Shown: positions 8,723 to 17,930 of the stretch, one piece after another | Layout: each line of letters begins with the position of its first letter | Numbering within the stretch: the first letter of the stretch is position 1 | The notes under the pieces: model-generated | Told to the model about the DNA's origin: nothing | What the model saw: only the letters and a program-made list of their open reading frames with translations | The model's database searches: none | Assembly: GCA_947379975.1 (NCBI GenBank) | Contig: CANCPF010000013.1 | Coordinates: 1-48,146 of the forward strand | Origin: Methylophilaceae bacterium | GTDB taxonomy: Bacteria; Pseudomonadota; Gammaproteobacteria; Burkholderiales; Methylophilaceae | DNA length: 48,146 bases | Direction of reading: 5' to 3' | Position numbers and translations under genes: made by a program

Positions 8723-8750
8723 AACAGCGCCTAATATAATAGGCGCTGTT
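8723..8750 (-). repeat. Hairpin between clpP and clpX
   Basis: AACAGCGCCTA (8723-8733) pairs perfectly with TAGGCGCTGTT (8740-8750) around ATATAA. On the minus strand only a short TTT follows, so it is either a weak terminator/attenuator or an RNA-processing or stabilising stem between clpP and clpX. Confidence 0.65.
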
Positions 8751-8823
8751 AACTAAATATCGACGCTAAAACGCTAACAACTGTACCGCCAGACCATATT
8801 AATGGAAGCGATATGGCCAGAAG

Positions 8824-9483
8824 CTATGCCGCTTCTACTCTGCTTGTAATAACCTTATCGATTAGGCCATACGCTACAGATTGTTCTGCGCTCATGAAGT
8901 TATCGCGTTCAGTATCACGATCAATTTCTTCAGAAGTTTTGCCAGTATGGTGAGCCAATATATCGTTTAACTTGGCGCGTAAATACAATATTTCTTTAGC
9001 ATGAATCTCGATGTCAGATGACTGACCTTGGAAGCCGCCAGATGGCTGATGAATCATGATGCGTGAGTTAGGCAGGCTAAAACGCTTGTTTTTTGCTCCA
9101 GCAGCCAGTAAGAATGCGCCCATACTTGCGGCTTGGCCTATGCATAAAGTACTGACGTCTGCTTTAATGAACTGCATCGTGTCATAAATTGACATACCTG
9201 CCGTTACAGAGCCACCCGGAGAATTGATATAGAAAGAAATATCTTTATCTGGATTTTCAGCCTCTAAAAACAATAATTGAGCGACCACAAGATTAGCGGA
9301 GGCATCATTGACTGGGCCTACTAAGAACACTACACGCTCTCTAAGTAAGCGCGAGTAAATATCAAATGAACGTTCACCACGCCCACTTTGCTCCACAACC
9401 ATAGGAATGTAGCCCAAACCTTGCGGGTTCCAATCCTGTTGCGCTTGTGATAACTGCATATTGTTCATCTGCAAATTGGCCAT
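8824..9483 (-). CDS. clpP: ATP-dependent Clp protease proteolytic subunit ClpP
   Basis: Serine protease that forms the tetradecameric barrel partnered by ClpX. The 219 residues carry the catalytic triad S120 (GQAASMGAF), H145 (IMIHQPSGG) and D194 (TERDNFMS). The first about 30 residues are a variable propeptide-like leader. The ATG at 9483 directly abuts the tig stop codon (9486-9484) with no gap, so translation is probably coupled to tig. GGGA about 10 bases upstream could act as ribosome-binding site. Met codons 6 and 9 are possible alternative starts with weaker sites. Confidence 0.96.
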   Translation of the reverse strand: MANLQMNNMQLSQAQQDWNPQGLGYIPMVVEQSGRGERSFDIYSRLLRERVVFLVGPVNDASANLVVAQLLFLEAENPDKDISFYINSPGGSVTAGMSIYDTMQFIKADVSTLCIGQAASMGAFLLAAGAKNKRFSLPNSRIMIHQPSGGFQGQSSDIEIHAKEILYLRAKLNDILAHHTGKTSEEIDRDTERDNFMSAEQSVAYGLIDKVITSRVEAA

Positions 9484-10788
9484 CTAGGCATTTCCCATCA
9501 AATCATCAAATTTAACTTTTTTGTCAGTCACCTTAGCTTTAGACAAGACCCATGCAACTGCGTTCTCTTCTGTTGCTAACGCTGATGGTTCGTCCAAACG
9601 TTTAGGATCAGCAAAGTACCAAGTGACAACGTCTGCTGGACGTTCAAAACTTTGTGAGAACACATCTACCATGGCGCGAATTTGATCTGCGCTGGCGTGC
9701 AAAGCATTGGTATTAATTAACTCACCTAAGATTAAACGTAATTTTGTACTACGTTTTGCTTGGTCTTGAAACATTGACGGCTCTAATTTAATGTTATTTA
9801 AATCAGCGCCACGTTGCTTAAGATTTTGCTCTGTAGTTTCCATCATGCGGTTAATTTCTGTGCCTAACAATACGCTAGGAATTTCGAAATCTGCGTTATC
9901 CACTAAAGCTTGGAACACTTGTTCTTTTAATTTAGCATTAACACGCTTAGCCACTTCTTGCGTCAAGCTTTCAGTGATTTCCGCTTTCATTTTAGTAATA
10001 TCGCCATCATCAATACCTAGACTCTTAGCAAAGTCTGCGTCAAGTTCAGGATATTTAGGTTGTGATACGCTGATATATTTTACTTCGTAGCTCACTGTTT
10101 TGCCTGCAAGCTGCGCTGGCTCATGGTCAGCTGGGTAAGTAATTTCAAACTGTTTTGTGCTACCGGCTTTACCGCCAGTTAATTGTTCGTCAAATGATGC
10201 AACACGGCCAGCTTCGCCCAACACTAAATCAATACCAGTATCACCAGTAGATTCAACTTCTTTACCATCAATAGAAGCTTTAAGTGTTACGTTAATACGA
10301 TCATCTTTTTTTGCAGCACGTTTAACTGGCTCGTAGCTAACACGTTGTTTTACTAGTACATCTAATGTTTTCTTAACGTCAGCATCACCCACTTCAAGTA
10401 CTGGGCGCTCGATTTTCACTTTTGACAAGTCTCCAATAGTCACTTCTGGAAACACCTCAAAGGTTGCTGTGTATTCCAATACTTCAGAGGCAGCCACAAA
10501 TGGTTTATGCTCAATATTAGGGTAGCCAGCAACGCGCAATTTTGCTTCATCAACCGCGTCACCAAAGCTTTGTTCAACCGCGCCAGAATAAACTTCATCA
10601 CGCACTTGGTTACCATATTGCTGATTCACTAGACCCATAGGCGCTTTGCCTGGTCTAAAACCAGCAAATTTCGCAGTGCGTGACATCTGCACTAATCGTT
10701 GATGAATTTGCGCTTCTAGTGGTTGAAGCGGAACCGTAACAGTAATACGGCGTTCAAGCTTGCTAATAGTTTCAACATTCAGTGCCAT
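9484..10788 (-). CDS. tig: Trigger factor
   Basis: Ribosome-associated chaperone and peptidyl-prolyl isomerase. The 434 residues have the ribosome-binding N-terminal domain with the GFRPGKAP loop (about 44-51), an FKBP-like domain in the middle (about 160-250) and the long helical C-terminal cradle. Length matches the family. ATG 10788 follows TAGGAAT with about 8 bases spacing. It heads the tig-clpP-clpX series. Its leader contains a perfect 12-bp hairpin ending just before the ribosome-binding site. Confidence 0.96.
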   Translation of the reverse strand: MALNVETISKLERRITVTVPLQPLEAQIHQRLVQMSRTAKFAGFRPGKAPMGLVNQQYGNQVRDEVYSGAVEQSFGDAVDEAKLRVAGYPNIEHKPFVAASEVLEYTATFEVFPEVTIGDLSKVKIERPVLEVGDADVKKTLDVLVKQRVSYEPVKRAAKKDDRINVTLKASIDGKEVESTGDTGIDLVLGEAGRVASFDEQLTGGKAGSTKQFEITYPADHEPAQLAGKTVSYEVKYISVSQPKYPELDADFAKSLGIDDGDITKMKAEITESLTQEVAKRVNAKLKEQVFQALVDNADFEIPSVLLGTEINRMMETTEQNLKQRGADLNNIKLEPSMFQDQAKRSTKLRLILGELINTNALHASADQIRAMVDVFSQSFERPADVVTWYFADPKRLDEPSALATEENAVAWVLSKAKVTDKKVKFDDLMGNA

Positions 10789-10804
10789 GCGTTTTATTCC
10801 TAAG

Positions 10805-10836
10805 ATCTAAATGCAGGTCGTAAACTGCATTTAGAT
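10805..10836 (-). repeat. 12-bp perfect hairpin in the tig leader
   Basis: ATCTAAATGCAG (10805-10816) and CTGCATTTAGAT (10825-10836) flank the 8-base loop GTCGTAAA. On the minus strand the stem ends about 4 bases before TAGGAA, the tig ribosome-binding site, so it may affect tig translation or mRNA stability. Confidence 0.65.
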
Positions 10837-11122
10837 AAACACAGTTGAGACTTGCTTAATAATTAAGTTGGTACGAAGAGAAAGCCTAAAACTCTGTCAT
10901 TAACGGCTAGTTACGCTGTCATTGACAACAAGTTGCAGGAGACAATGTATCAATCTCATACAACTTTTACGTTTTACCAGAAAAATCTAGTTTTATAGGC
11001 CACATGCTCCGCGTAAATCAACGGAAACTATAGCATATTAGGCTTTTGTTCACAAACTTCACTACTATTATTTTCGCTAGGATTTAATAAAAACTTATCA
11101 TCAAATTCATATAGCATTGGCT
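10837..11122. other. Intergenic region upstream of tig
   Basis: Non-coding stretch between tig and the UPF0126 gene, both on the minus strand. It must hold the tig promoter. I found no convincing sigma-32 motif like the one at lon, no RNA gene and no strong terminator. Confidence 0.4.
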
Positions 11123-11746
11123 TTAGATTGGAAGTTGAAGCTGATATTTGACTGACACTAAGCGCAAGGTTGCGGTAAAGCTAAGTCCAGCAAGTGTGGC
11201 AGACAGTTCATTAAACCCAGTATAAAGACAAATTAAAAACACCAAACTACCAAGTGCAGCACAAGTTGCATAAAGCTCATCACGTCGAAAAACATTGGGA
11301 ATTTCATTGCAAATAATATCGCGCATAATGCCACCAAACACGCCGGTCACTACACCCATCAAAATACAGATATAAAAATCACAGCCGGCCTGTTGAGCCA
11401 TGCTTGCACCTGCGGTGCTGAATAAGCCTAAGCCTAGCGCATCTAGAACAACGAACACTTTGCTGACTTTTGGATTTTGATAAAATTTGGCTGGAAGCGG
11501 AGTCGCCGCAATAGAAAAGCCTAACAACATCAAGGCATAGGCTGAGTGCTGCACCCAATATAGTGGGTAATGTCCTATCATGACATCTCGCAAGGTACCG
11601 CCGCCAAATGCGGTAATCATGCTAACAGTGTACACACCAATAATATCCATGCTTTTTTTGCGCGCTTCTATGATGCCGGTAAAAGCAAATGCAAGCACGC
11701 CTAACAATTCAATTAAGGCCAGAATATTAGTTTGAGTAAAGATCAC
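11123..11746 (-). CDS. UPF0126 / TRIC-type membrane protein (YicG-like)
   Basis: A 207-residue polytopic inner-membrane protein with the duplicated UPF0126 signature: AFGGGTLRDVMIG in the first half and VFGGIMRDIICNEIP in the second. About six to seven hydrophobic helices are visible. This family (YicG in E. coli) is related to trimeric cation channels and has been named a glycine-transporter domain family; the substrate here is not shown. The start codon is GTG at 11746 with only a weak GGCGAG upstream; an ATG at 11748 is out of frame and stops at once. It lies between tig and betA, so it may belong to the housekeeping side or to the betaine island. Confidence 0.82.
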   Translation of the reverse strand: MIFTQTNILALIELLGVLAFAFTGIIEARKKSMDIIGVYTVSMITAFGGGTLRDVMIGHYPLYWVQHSAYALMLLGFSIAATPLPAKFYQNPKVSKVFVVLDALGLGLFSTAGASMAQQAGCDFYICILMGVVTGVFGGIMRDIICNEIPNVFRRDELYATCAALGSLVFLICLYTGFNELSATLAGLSFTATLRLVSVKYQLQLPI

Positions 11747-11858
11747 ATTAAGCTCGCCAGATTTTATGTCAAATCATAACGCAAGTTGATTCTTCAAACT
11801 AAATAATTTCAAAAGTATAAGGCCGCTTAGCCTAACAAAAAACTGTCGAATAACGACA

Positions 11859-13523
11859 CTAAGCTTGATGAAGCCGACTAATAAACACAGGCACATCAAC
11901 TGCTGGCAGCGGTTTAAGGCCGCGTATCAAATCGGATATTTTTTCAGCGATCATAATTGTGGGTGCGTTTAAGTTACCGGTGACTACTTCTGGCATGATA
12001 GAAGCATCTATTACGCGTAAACTTTGCAGGCCATGTACACGCCCTTCTGCATCAACTACGGCCATTTCGCCAACGCCCATCGCGCATGAACCGCACGGAT
12101 GATAGGCTGTTTCAGCATGTTCACGAACAAAAGCATCAATTTCATCATCCGTTTGCACTTCAATACCGGGGGAAATCTCTTTACCTACGTATGGCGCCAA
12201 GGCTGGTTGCTGCATAATTTTTCGGGTAATTCGAATACCAGCTCTAAACTCTCGCCAATCTTGCTCTGTAGACATATAGTTAAACAAAATGCTTGGATGT
12301 TCAGCGGGATCTTTAGAGCGAATTTTTATGCAGCCACGGCTAGGCGAACGCATAGAGCCCATGTGCGCCTGAAAACTATGCACTTTAATGGGATTACTAC
12401 CGTTGTAATTAATGGCTACTGGTAAAAAGTGATATTGAATATTTGGCCAAGTGAAACTATCATCACTACGAATAAAGCCGCCCGCTTCAAACTGGTTACT
12501 GGCGCCAATGCCAGTGCCAAAAAACAGCCATTCCGCACCGATTAAGGGCTGGTTGTAAAGTTTTAATGCTGGCGCTAAAGATACCGGCTGTTTGCACTCA
12601 TATTGCTGGTAAATTTCAAGGTGGTCTTGCAGATTAGCGCCTACGCCAGGCAAATCGTGTACTAAAGGAATCTCTAAATCACTTAATAAGGCCGCAGCAC
12701 CAACACCAGAACGCTGCAATATAGGCGGCGAAGCAATCGCACCAGCACATAACAATACCTCACGTTTGGCGCTAGCTTGTTGTGGCTGGTCGCCCAATAA
12801 ATACGCCACGCCAACGGCACGTTTATCGGCAAATAAAATACGGTCAGTCAGCGCATGTGTGACTATTGTCAGATTTTTACGCTGACGTGCTTGGTCTAAA
12901 TAACCACGCGCGGTGCTAGAACGGCGACCTTTAGGCGTTACTGTTCGGTCCATAGGACCAAAACCTTCTTGCTGATAACCATTTAAATCATCTGTGCGCG
13001 GATAACCGGCTTGCACGCCAGCATCCACCATAGCTTTAAACAATACACTATGTCCATTTTTAGGTGTAGTCACGCATACTGGACCACTATCACCATGATA
13101 ATCATTGCCGCCAATATCTCGCGTTTCGGCACGCTTAAAATACGGCAAACAATTTAAGTAAGACCAACTTTGCAAACCATCACGTTTTGCCCAACCATCA
13201 TAATCCAACGCATTGCCGCGTATGTAGCACATGCCGTTAATCAAGGATGATCCGCCTAAACCTTTGCCTCGGCCACATTCCATCCGGCGATTATTCATAT
13301 TCGGCTCTGGGTCGGTTTGATACGCCCAATTGTAGCGCTTGCCTTGCAATGGATAAGCCAAAGCCGCTGGCATTTGGGTACGGAAATCCACACGATAATC
13401 AGGCCCGCCGGCTTCTAGTAAAAGCACGGTAACATCAGCATCTTCAGTTAGGCGTGTGGCTAGCACGTTGCCTGCCGAGCCTGCGCCTATAATAATGTAA
13501 TCGTATGCTGGATTATTACTCAT
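11859..13523 (-). CDS. betA: Choline dehydrogenase BetA (GMC flavoprotein)
   Basis: FAD-dependent GMC oxidoreductase oxidising choline to betaine aldehyde, feeding electrons to the respiratory chain at the membrane. The 554 residues start with the dinucleotide fold YIIIGAGSAGNVLATRL (GAGSAG at 13-18), continue with the GMC signature GRGKGLGGSSLINGMCYIRG, and end with catalytic H475 in AYHPCGSCAMG and the TGNLNAPT motif (N517/N519). Length fits BetA. ATG 13521-13523 follows AGGAATC. It is 72 bases downstream of betB in the same direction, giving a betBA operon. Other GMC alcohol dehydrogenases are similar, but pairing with betB and the betaine genes supports choline as substrate. Confidence 0.9.
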   Translation of the reverse strand: MSNNPAYDYIIIGAGSAGNVLATRLTEDADVTVLLLEAGGPDYRVDFRTQMPAALAYPLQGKRYNWAYQTDPEPNMNNRRMECGRGKGLGGSSLINGMCYIRGNALDYDGWAKRDGLQSWSYLNCLPYFKRAETRDIGGNDYHGDSGPVCVTTPKNGHSVLFKAMVDAGVQAGYPRTDDLNGYQQEGFGPMDRTVTPKGRRSSTARGYLDQARQRKNLTIVTHALTDRILFADKRAVGVAYLLGDQPQQASAKREVLLCAGAIASPPILQRSGVGAAALLSDLEIPLVHDLPGVGANLQDHLEIYQQYECKQPVSLAPALKLYNQPLIGAEWLFFGTGIGASNQFEAGGFIRSDDSFTWPNIQYHFLPVAINYNGSNPIKVHSFQAHMGSMRSPSRGCIKIRSKDPAEHPSILFNYMSTEQDWREFRAGIRITRKIMQQPALAPYVGKEISPGIEVQTDDEIDAFVREHAETAYHPCGSCAMGVGEMAVVDAEGRVHGLQSLRVIDASIMPEVVTGNLNAPTIMIAEKISDLIRGLKPLPAVDVPVFISRLHQA

Positions 13524-13595
13524 GACTTTGATTCCTAAAGGTCTGTGTTGCCTAAATGTCTATATTGACAAATATCTATGCTAATGGCGCAAATG

Positions 13596-15068
13596 CTAAA
13601 ACACTGAAGTGTAATTACCCAATTCAACTTGAATGGATTTAACCCGTGTATAGTTTTGCAAAGTCATTAAACCATTCTCACGCCCTACGCCAGATTGCTT
13701 ATAGCCGCCAACCGGCATTTCCGCTGGCGATTCGCCCCAAGTATTAATCCAGCAAATACCCGCTTGCAATTGGTGAATTACGCGATGCGCACGACTAATA
13801 TTATCAGTAATCACACCTGCAGCAAGGCCATAAAGGCTGTCATTTGCACGGCGTATCACTTCATCTTCATCATCGTAGACAAGAATACTCATGACTGGCC
13901 CAAATATTTCTTCGCGAACGATCGTCATTTCATCGGTGCAATCACTAAACACCGTCGCTTGCACATATGCACCGTTTGCATAATCACCGCTTAGCTCACG
14001 TTGACCACCAATTAATAAGCGCGCGCCTTGCGAAACACCAGAAGCAATATAACGTAACACGTTATTCATATGCGCTAGGCTGACCAAAGGGCCAAAGTTG
14101 GTATTTTCATCTTGCGGATCGCCAAGACGAATACGTTGCACACGCTCAATAATTTTCTGTTCAAATTCTTTAATGTTAGATCTATGCACAAAAACCCGCG
14201 TGCCGTTGGTGCAGACTTGGCCAGAGCTGTAAAAGTTTGCCATCATCGCCACGTCAGCGGCTTTATCGATATTTGCGTCAGAAAAAATAATCAATGGCGA
14301 TTTACCACCAAGCTCCATCGTGACGTCTTTTAAGGTTGAGCTGGACGCACTCGCCATGACTTTTTTACCCGTCACAGTACCGCCAGTAAAGGATATTTTT
14401 TCAATACCGGCATGCTCTGTGAGCAAAGCGCCCACTTCGCTACCTGTGCCTGTCAATACGTTGAATACGCCATTTGGCAGGCCAGCTTCGGTATAAATCT
14501 CCGCTAGTTTTAATGCGCTTAATGGCGTCACTTCACTTGGTTTAAAAATCATGGCATTGCCCGCCGCTAAGGCTGGGGCAGATTTCCACAAGGCGATTTG
14601 TATCGGGTAATTCCATGCGCCTATGCCAGCAACTACGCCTAATGGTTCGCGTCTTGTGTAAACAAATGCTGTTTCGCGCAAGGGTATTTGTTGGCCTTCG
14701 AGTGCTGGTACCAAACCCGCATAATATTCCAGCACATCTGCACCTGTCACAATATCAACATAACGCGTTTCAGAAAGTGGCTTGCCGGTATCCAAAGTTT
14801 CTAATTCGGCTAACTCATCGTTGCGCTCACGCAAAATCTCCACGGCACGGCGTAAAATTCTAGAACGCTGCATGGCTGTCATAGCCGCCCAAACTAACTG
14901 GCCTTGTTTGGCGCTCGCTACAGCAGAATCAACATCAGTTGCAGACGCGACTTGCACCTCGGCCAATACTTCGCCATTGGCAGGATTAATGGTTTGGAAA
15001 GTTTTGCCACTGGTGGCATCTACACGACAGCCGCCTATGTAAAGTTGTTGTAGGTTAAATCGTGGCAA
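13596..15068 (-). CDS. betB: Betaine-aldehyde dehydrogenase BetB
   Basis: NAD(P)+-dependent aldehyde dehydrogenase turning betaine aldehyde into glycine betaine. The 490 residues match BetB length and include the active-site E252 (VTMELGGKSP) and nucleophile C286 (FYSSGQVCTNGTRVF), plus the GAWNYPIQIALWK substrate-channel motif and FTGGTVTGKKVM of the NAD site. Translation probably starts at TTG 15068, which has GGAGA 6-7 bases upstream; no in-frame ATG lies nearby. It is first in the betBA unit. A sigma-70-like promoter at 15106-15134 and a 21-bp-spaced GTCG pair at 15143-15167 precede it, suggesting control by the GbdR-like regulator. There is no betI gene in the window. Confidence 0.93.
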   Translation of the reverse strand: MPRFNLQQLYIGGCRVDATSGKTFQTINPANGEVLAEVQVASATDVDSAVASAKQGQLVWAAMTAMQRSRILRRAVEILRERNDELAELETLDTGKPLSETRYVDIVTGADVLEYYAGLVPALEGQQIPLRETAFVYTRREPLGVVAGIGAWNYPIQIALWKSAPALAAGNAMIFKPSEVTPLSALKLAEIYTEAGLPNGVFNVLTGTGSEVGALLTEHAGIEKISFTGGTVTGKKVMASASSSTLKDVTMELGGKSPLIIFSDANIDKAADVAMMANFYSSGQVCTNGTRVFVHRSNIKEFEQKIIERVQRIRLGDPQDENTNFGPLVSLAHMNNVLRYIASGVSQGARLLIGGQRELSGDYANGAYVQATVFSDCTDEMTIVREEIFGPVMSILVYDDEDEVIRRANDSLYGLAAGVITDNISRAHRVIHQLQAGICWINTWGESPAEMPVGGYKQSGVGRENGLMTLQNYTRVKSIQVELGNYTSVF

Positions 15069-15105
15069 TTGCTTTCTCCAAACTTTAGGTTATTAACTAT
15101 GGCAT

Positions 15106-15134
15106 AGTGTAAAAGCCTGACCATATCACTACAA
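15106..15134 (-). promoter_or_regulatory. Predicted betBA promoter
   Basis: On the minus strand TTGTAG (15129-15134), a 17-base spacer and TACACT (15106-15111). Transcription would begin near 15099, about 30 bases before the TTG start of betB. The GTCG pair lies just upstream of the -35. Confidence 0.5.
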
Positions 15135-15142
15135 CTGAATTA

Positions 15143-15168
15143 CGACTTAAAATTAGTTAAAACCGACC
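15143..15168 (-). promoter_or_regulatory. Candidate activator site C upstream of betB (GTCG pair, 21 bp apart)
   Basis: Minus-strand GGTCGG and AGTCGT have GTCG cores at 15164-15167 and 15143-15146, exactly 21 bp apart, i.e. two helical turns. The downstream half-site ends 8 bases before the predicted -35, the position expected for an AraC-type activator. It resembles sites A and B only in the GTCG core and spacing. Confidence 0.4.
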
Positions 15169-15245
15169 ATAGGCATTAAAAAAGTAGCGATGGTTATTCT
15201 GTATCAAAAAGTCAGCATTATTAAAGCTGATTGAAACGAAAAAAA

Positions 15246-15265
15246 GGGCGCCTAAGCGCCCTTTT
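15246..15265 (-). terminator. Terminator downstream of the porin gene
   Basis: GGGCGC/GCGCCC stem around CTAA, extended by AAAA/TTTT on both sides (15242-15265). On the minus strand it lies about 45 bases after the porin stop and is followed by a T-run, separating the porin transcript from betBA. Confidence 0.9.
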
Positions 15266-15309
15266 CTTTAAAATAACGAGTTAAATATTAAGTGATTATT
15301 TAGAATTAA

Positions 15310-16185
15310 CTACCAGCTACGTTTAACAAAAAACATCAAGTTTTTGCCGTTAAATGCCGTACCGTTTAAATTATAGTAATTTTGATTTTTTACGTTAAAA
15401 GTATCTGAGTAAATCGCTCCGGCGTTAAAGCCTTCAATCGGTTTACCAGCACTAGGCAACGAAAAGTTTCTGTTTAAACCAATCGCGAAGTCACTTTGGT
15501 CGCCTTGTAGATTAGTTGTAGTTTGACGACCTACTTTTGCCATAAAATTTAAATCAGCGATAGGTAAAGTGTAATTAACTTTCAACTCATGATAGTCAGA
15601 ATTTTTAGTGTCACGATTGCCAATCACAGCCAAATTGGCGTCAGTTTTATTCAAACCGTACCAATCAGTAAATACATTAAAATAAGTGTAAGTCAACCAT
15701 TTATACGACAGTGCGATTGAGCCTTCAAAAGAATCAGCTTTATGCGCGCCATAACCAGGTTCGGTATACTGCTTCCTACCCTCAAGATAAGCGTAGTAAT
15801 TACCTAGAACATTTACGCCGAAACCATTTTCAAAGGTATGCGCGTAACCAGCATAAAAATCAGTTTCTACGTGATCGCCTTTTTGCGTTGTGGTTTGTCC
15901 ATAGAGATCAGGATCTAAATTAGAAAACCATGTACCTAAGTAAAAACCACTGCTATGCGCCCAATCGATACCACCTTGCAAAGCTGGACCTGACGAATAG
16001 TTAATACCACGGAATATATAGTTACTATACATACCAAGGTTATACGTTAACGTATAAGCCGGTGCTGGTGCAGCTGCGGCAGCTACTGCATCTTCTGCAG
16101 AAGCAAATGCACTGCTGAATAAAAGTGGCGCGGCACATAGTGCGCTAAGCACTTGGCGGTGTGTAATCCAGTTTAAAGCTTTCAT
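15310..16185 (-). CDS. TorF-type putative outer-membrane porin
   Basis: A 291-residue outer-membrane beta-barrel protein. The N-terminus (1-30) is a signal peptide with hydrophobic core VLSALCAAPLLFSSAFASAE, then an Ala/Pro linker. The rest alternates aromatic and polar residues in many short strands and ends in FFVKRSW, with the terminal aromatic residue used by the BAM machinery. The opening YTLTYNLGMYSNYIFRGINY is typical of the TorF/gcw_chp family. Function is unproven; its place beside betBA suggests entry of choline, betaine or related solutes, but this is inference. ATG 16185 follows AAGGAT. It has its own terminator and is divergent from the regulator gene. Confidence 0.82.
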   Translation of the reverse strand: MKALNWITHRQVLSALCAAPLLFSSAFASAEDAVAAAAAPAPAYTLTYNLGMYSNYIFRGINYSSGPALQGGIDWAHSSGFYLGTWFSNLDPDLYGQTTTQKGDHVETDFYAGYAHTFENGFGVNVLGNYYAYLEGRKQYTEPGYGAHKADSFEGSIALSYKWLTYTYFNVFTDWYGLNKTDANLAVIGNRDTKNSDYHELKVNYTLPIADLNFMAKVGRQTTTNLQGDQSDFAIGLNRNFSLPSAGKPIEGFNAGAIYSDTFNVKNQNYYNLNGTAFNGKNLMFFVKRSW

Positions 16186-16901
16186 TGGGTATCCTTAATT
16201 ATTAAAAAGTAATGCTTAGTTATTGGTAATTCTTGTTTTAAAACGAGTAATTTACTAAAACAGCTATTCACTAAAACCATTTATTACTAACACTCAAAAG
16301 CTATATTGCCCTTAAAACACGGTTAAAACTTTAGTTAAACTTAAACTATAGCCATCATCTAGTTACGTAGTCACATTATCAAAGTCAGCCAATTTATTTA
16401 AAGTTGCAATTGCGACAATAAACATAACAAAAACGCCTAGCGCGTATATTAATTGCACTTTTAACCATACAATTGTTCATCAACGTTTTATTCATAATGA
16501 ATTAATTATTAATGGCGTGCAACAAATTATTGACGAAAATGCAACATTTCAACATAAATACAACAAAAAGCACCGCCTAAAAATAGTGCTCAACACTTAA
16601 ATTGGCACTAAATTTGTGCGCTACAGCACTATTTAAGGTTTGCCTGATGATGTATTGCGGCTTGAAGCAGGCAGGCATTTATTTAAATTTAGTTCGCTAG
16701 ATTTTGCATGGCAAGTTTGAATATAAAGCGTATTTTTGATGGTGCTTAGCAAGGCTGCTAGCCGTTGAATATTTGTGGCGCGAAAATTGCTAGACTTGAA
16801 ACAAGTAACACATTTTAGTTAAAATTGTTTTAACATAGATCAATTGTTAATTAATGTTTGCGAAAAATATTAATTACTTTCCTTCAATTTCAAAGGCCAT
16901 T
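16186..16901. other. Long AT-rich divergent intergenic region, porin / regulator
   Basis: About 700 bases without a convincing gene. It must carry the porin promoter (minus) and the regulator promoter (plus; see 16796-16825). I looked for the 21-bp GTCG pair found elsewhere in the island and did not find it here, so autoregulation through that site is not supported. No tRNA, repeat array or terminator was seen. Confidence 0.5.
16796..16825 (+). promoter_or_regulatory. Predicted promoter of the GlxA-family regulator
   Basis: TTGAAA (16796-16801), an 18-base spacer and TAAAAT (16820-16825) fit a sigma-70 promoter. The start would be near 16832, about 70 bases before the preferred ATG at 16902. 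Confidence 0.5.
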
Positions 16902-17930
16902 ATGTCTCGTAAAGAAATGTCACAGGTTAAGCACGTTGGCTTTTTAACCTTAAATAATTTCTCCATGATTGCATTTTCAAATGCCATTGAAATTTTACGT
17001 ATGGCCAATTACCTAATGGGTGAAGAGGTTTATCAGTGGTCTGTCATTACGGTAGATGGCGAACCTGCAACTGCCAGTAATGGCCTGACCTTTGCAAAAT
17101 CAAGCATGCTCGATTTTGCAAACATGCCAGACATGCTGCTAGTGTGTGGTGGCGTAGATGTACAAGACGTAGTGAGCCCAGCGGTAATGAAACTAATTAC
17201 GCAAGCCAGCAAACATAATATTTGGCTAGGCAGTCTTTGTACGGGCAGCTTTGCTTTGGCAAAAGCCGGCGTGCTAGATGGCTACAAATGCACGATTCAT
17301 TGGGAAAACATGGCCAGCCTGCGTGAAAAATTTCCCTACATTATTTTTATGGAAGAGCTTTTTGTGATTGATCGCGACCGCTGCACTTGTGCAGGTGGTA
17401 CTGCGCCGATCGACTTGATGTTAGCGTTTGTGCATGCCAGATTCGGCAAAAATTTAGTGGCCGAGATTTCCGACCAGTTTATGGTGGTGCGCGCTAGAGA
17501 TAGCAAAGACCAGCAACATATTCCAGTGGCGGCCCGCGTTGGTTACAGCCACAAAGCATTAGTAGAAGTTTCCGCCTTAATGGAAGCTAACATTGAAGAG
17601 CCTTTACCGCTCGACGAATTAGCTCGATTAGCTGGATTATCGCAACGGCATTTGCAACGCATGTTTAGTCATACTTTAAGCATGAGCCCGATGCATTATT
17701 ATCTAAATTTAAGATTACGCCGCGCACGTGCTTTATTGTTACAAACTGAAATGTCGATTATGACTATTACGGTTGCTTGCGGATTTCAGTCTTCATGCCA
17801 TTTTAGTAAATCTTATCGTACACTTTTCGGTTATTCGCCTAGCAATGAAAGACGCCAGCATCAGCATACGCCTGCTATACACTCGCTGGCGAGCACTGCC
17901 AATATGATGACAGCCAGTTTAGATGCATAG
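16902..17930 (+). CDS. GlxA-family AraC-type transcriptional regulator (GbdR-like)
   Basis: A 342-residue regulator. The N-terminal half is a DJ-1/PfpI (GATase1-like) domain with the nucleophile-elbow-like stretch LGSLCTGSFALAKAG and CTCAGGTAPIDLML. The C-terminal 100 residues are an AraC double helix-turn-helix: PLDELARLAGLSQRHLQRMF, then MTITVACGFQSSCHFSKSYR. This is the architecture of GbdR, the activator of glycine betaine catabolism in Pseudomonas, and the gene sits inside the betaine island. I take ATG 16902 because AAAGG lies 5 bases upstream; an in-frame ATG at 16854 has no such site. Direct repeats TTTAGATGCAT span the stop codon. Likely targets are the 21-bp GTCG pairs upstream of choX, soxB and betB. 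The effector (betaine or dimethylglycine) is inferred from GbdR. Confidence 0.87.
   Translation: MSRKEMSQVKHVGFLTLNNFSMIAFSNAIEILRMANYLMGEEVYQWSVITVDGEPATASNGLTFAKSSMLDFANMPDMLLVCGGVDVQDVVSPAVMKLITQASKHNIWLGSLCTGSFALAKAGVLDGYKCTIHWENMASLREKFPYIIFMEELFVIDRDRCTCAGGTAPIDLMLAFVHARFGKNLVAEISDQFMVVRARDSKDQQHIPVAARVGYSHKALVEVSALMEANIEEPLPLDELARLAGLSQRHLQRMFSHTLSMSPMHYYLNLRLRRARALLLQTEMSIMTITVACGFQSSCHFSKSYRTLFGYSPSNERRQHQHTPAIHSLASTANMMTASLDA

Noticed and set aside
16186..16901. Possible missed gene or small RNA in the long gap before the regulator
   Set aside because: No frame with coding character, no tRNA fold and no terminator-like stem was found; recorded as regulatory DNA only.
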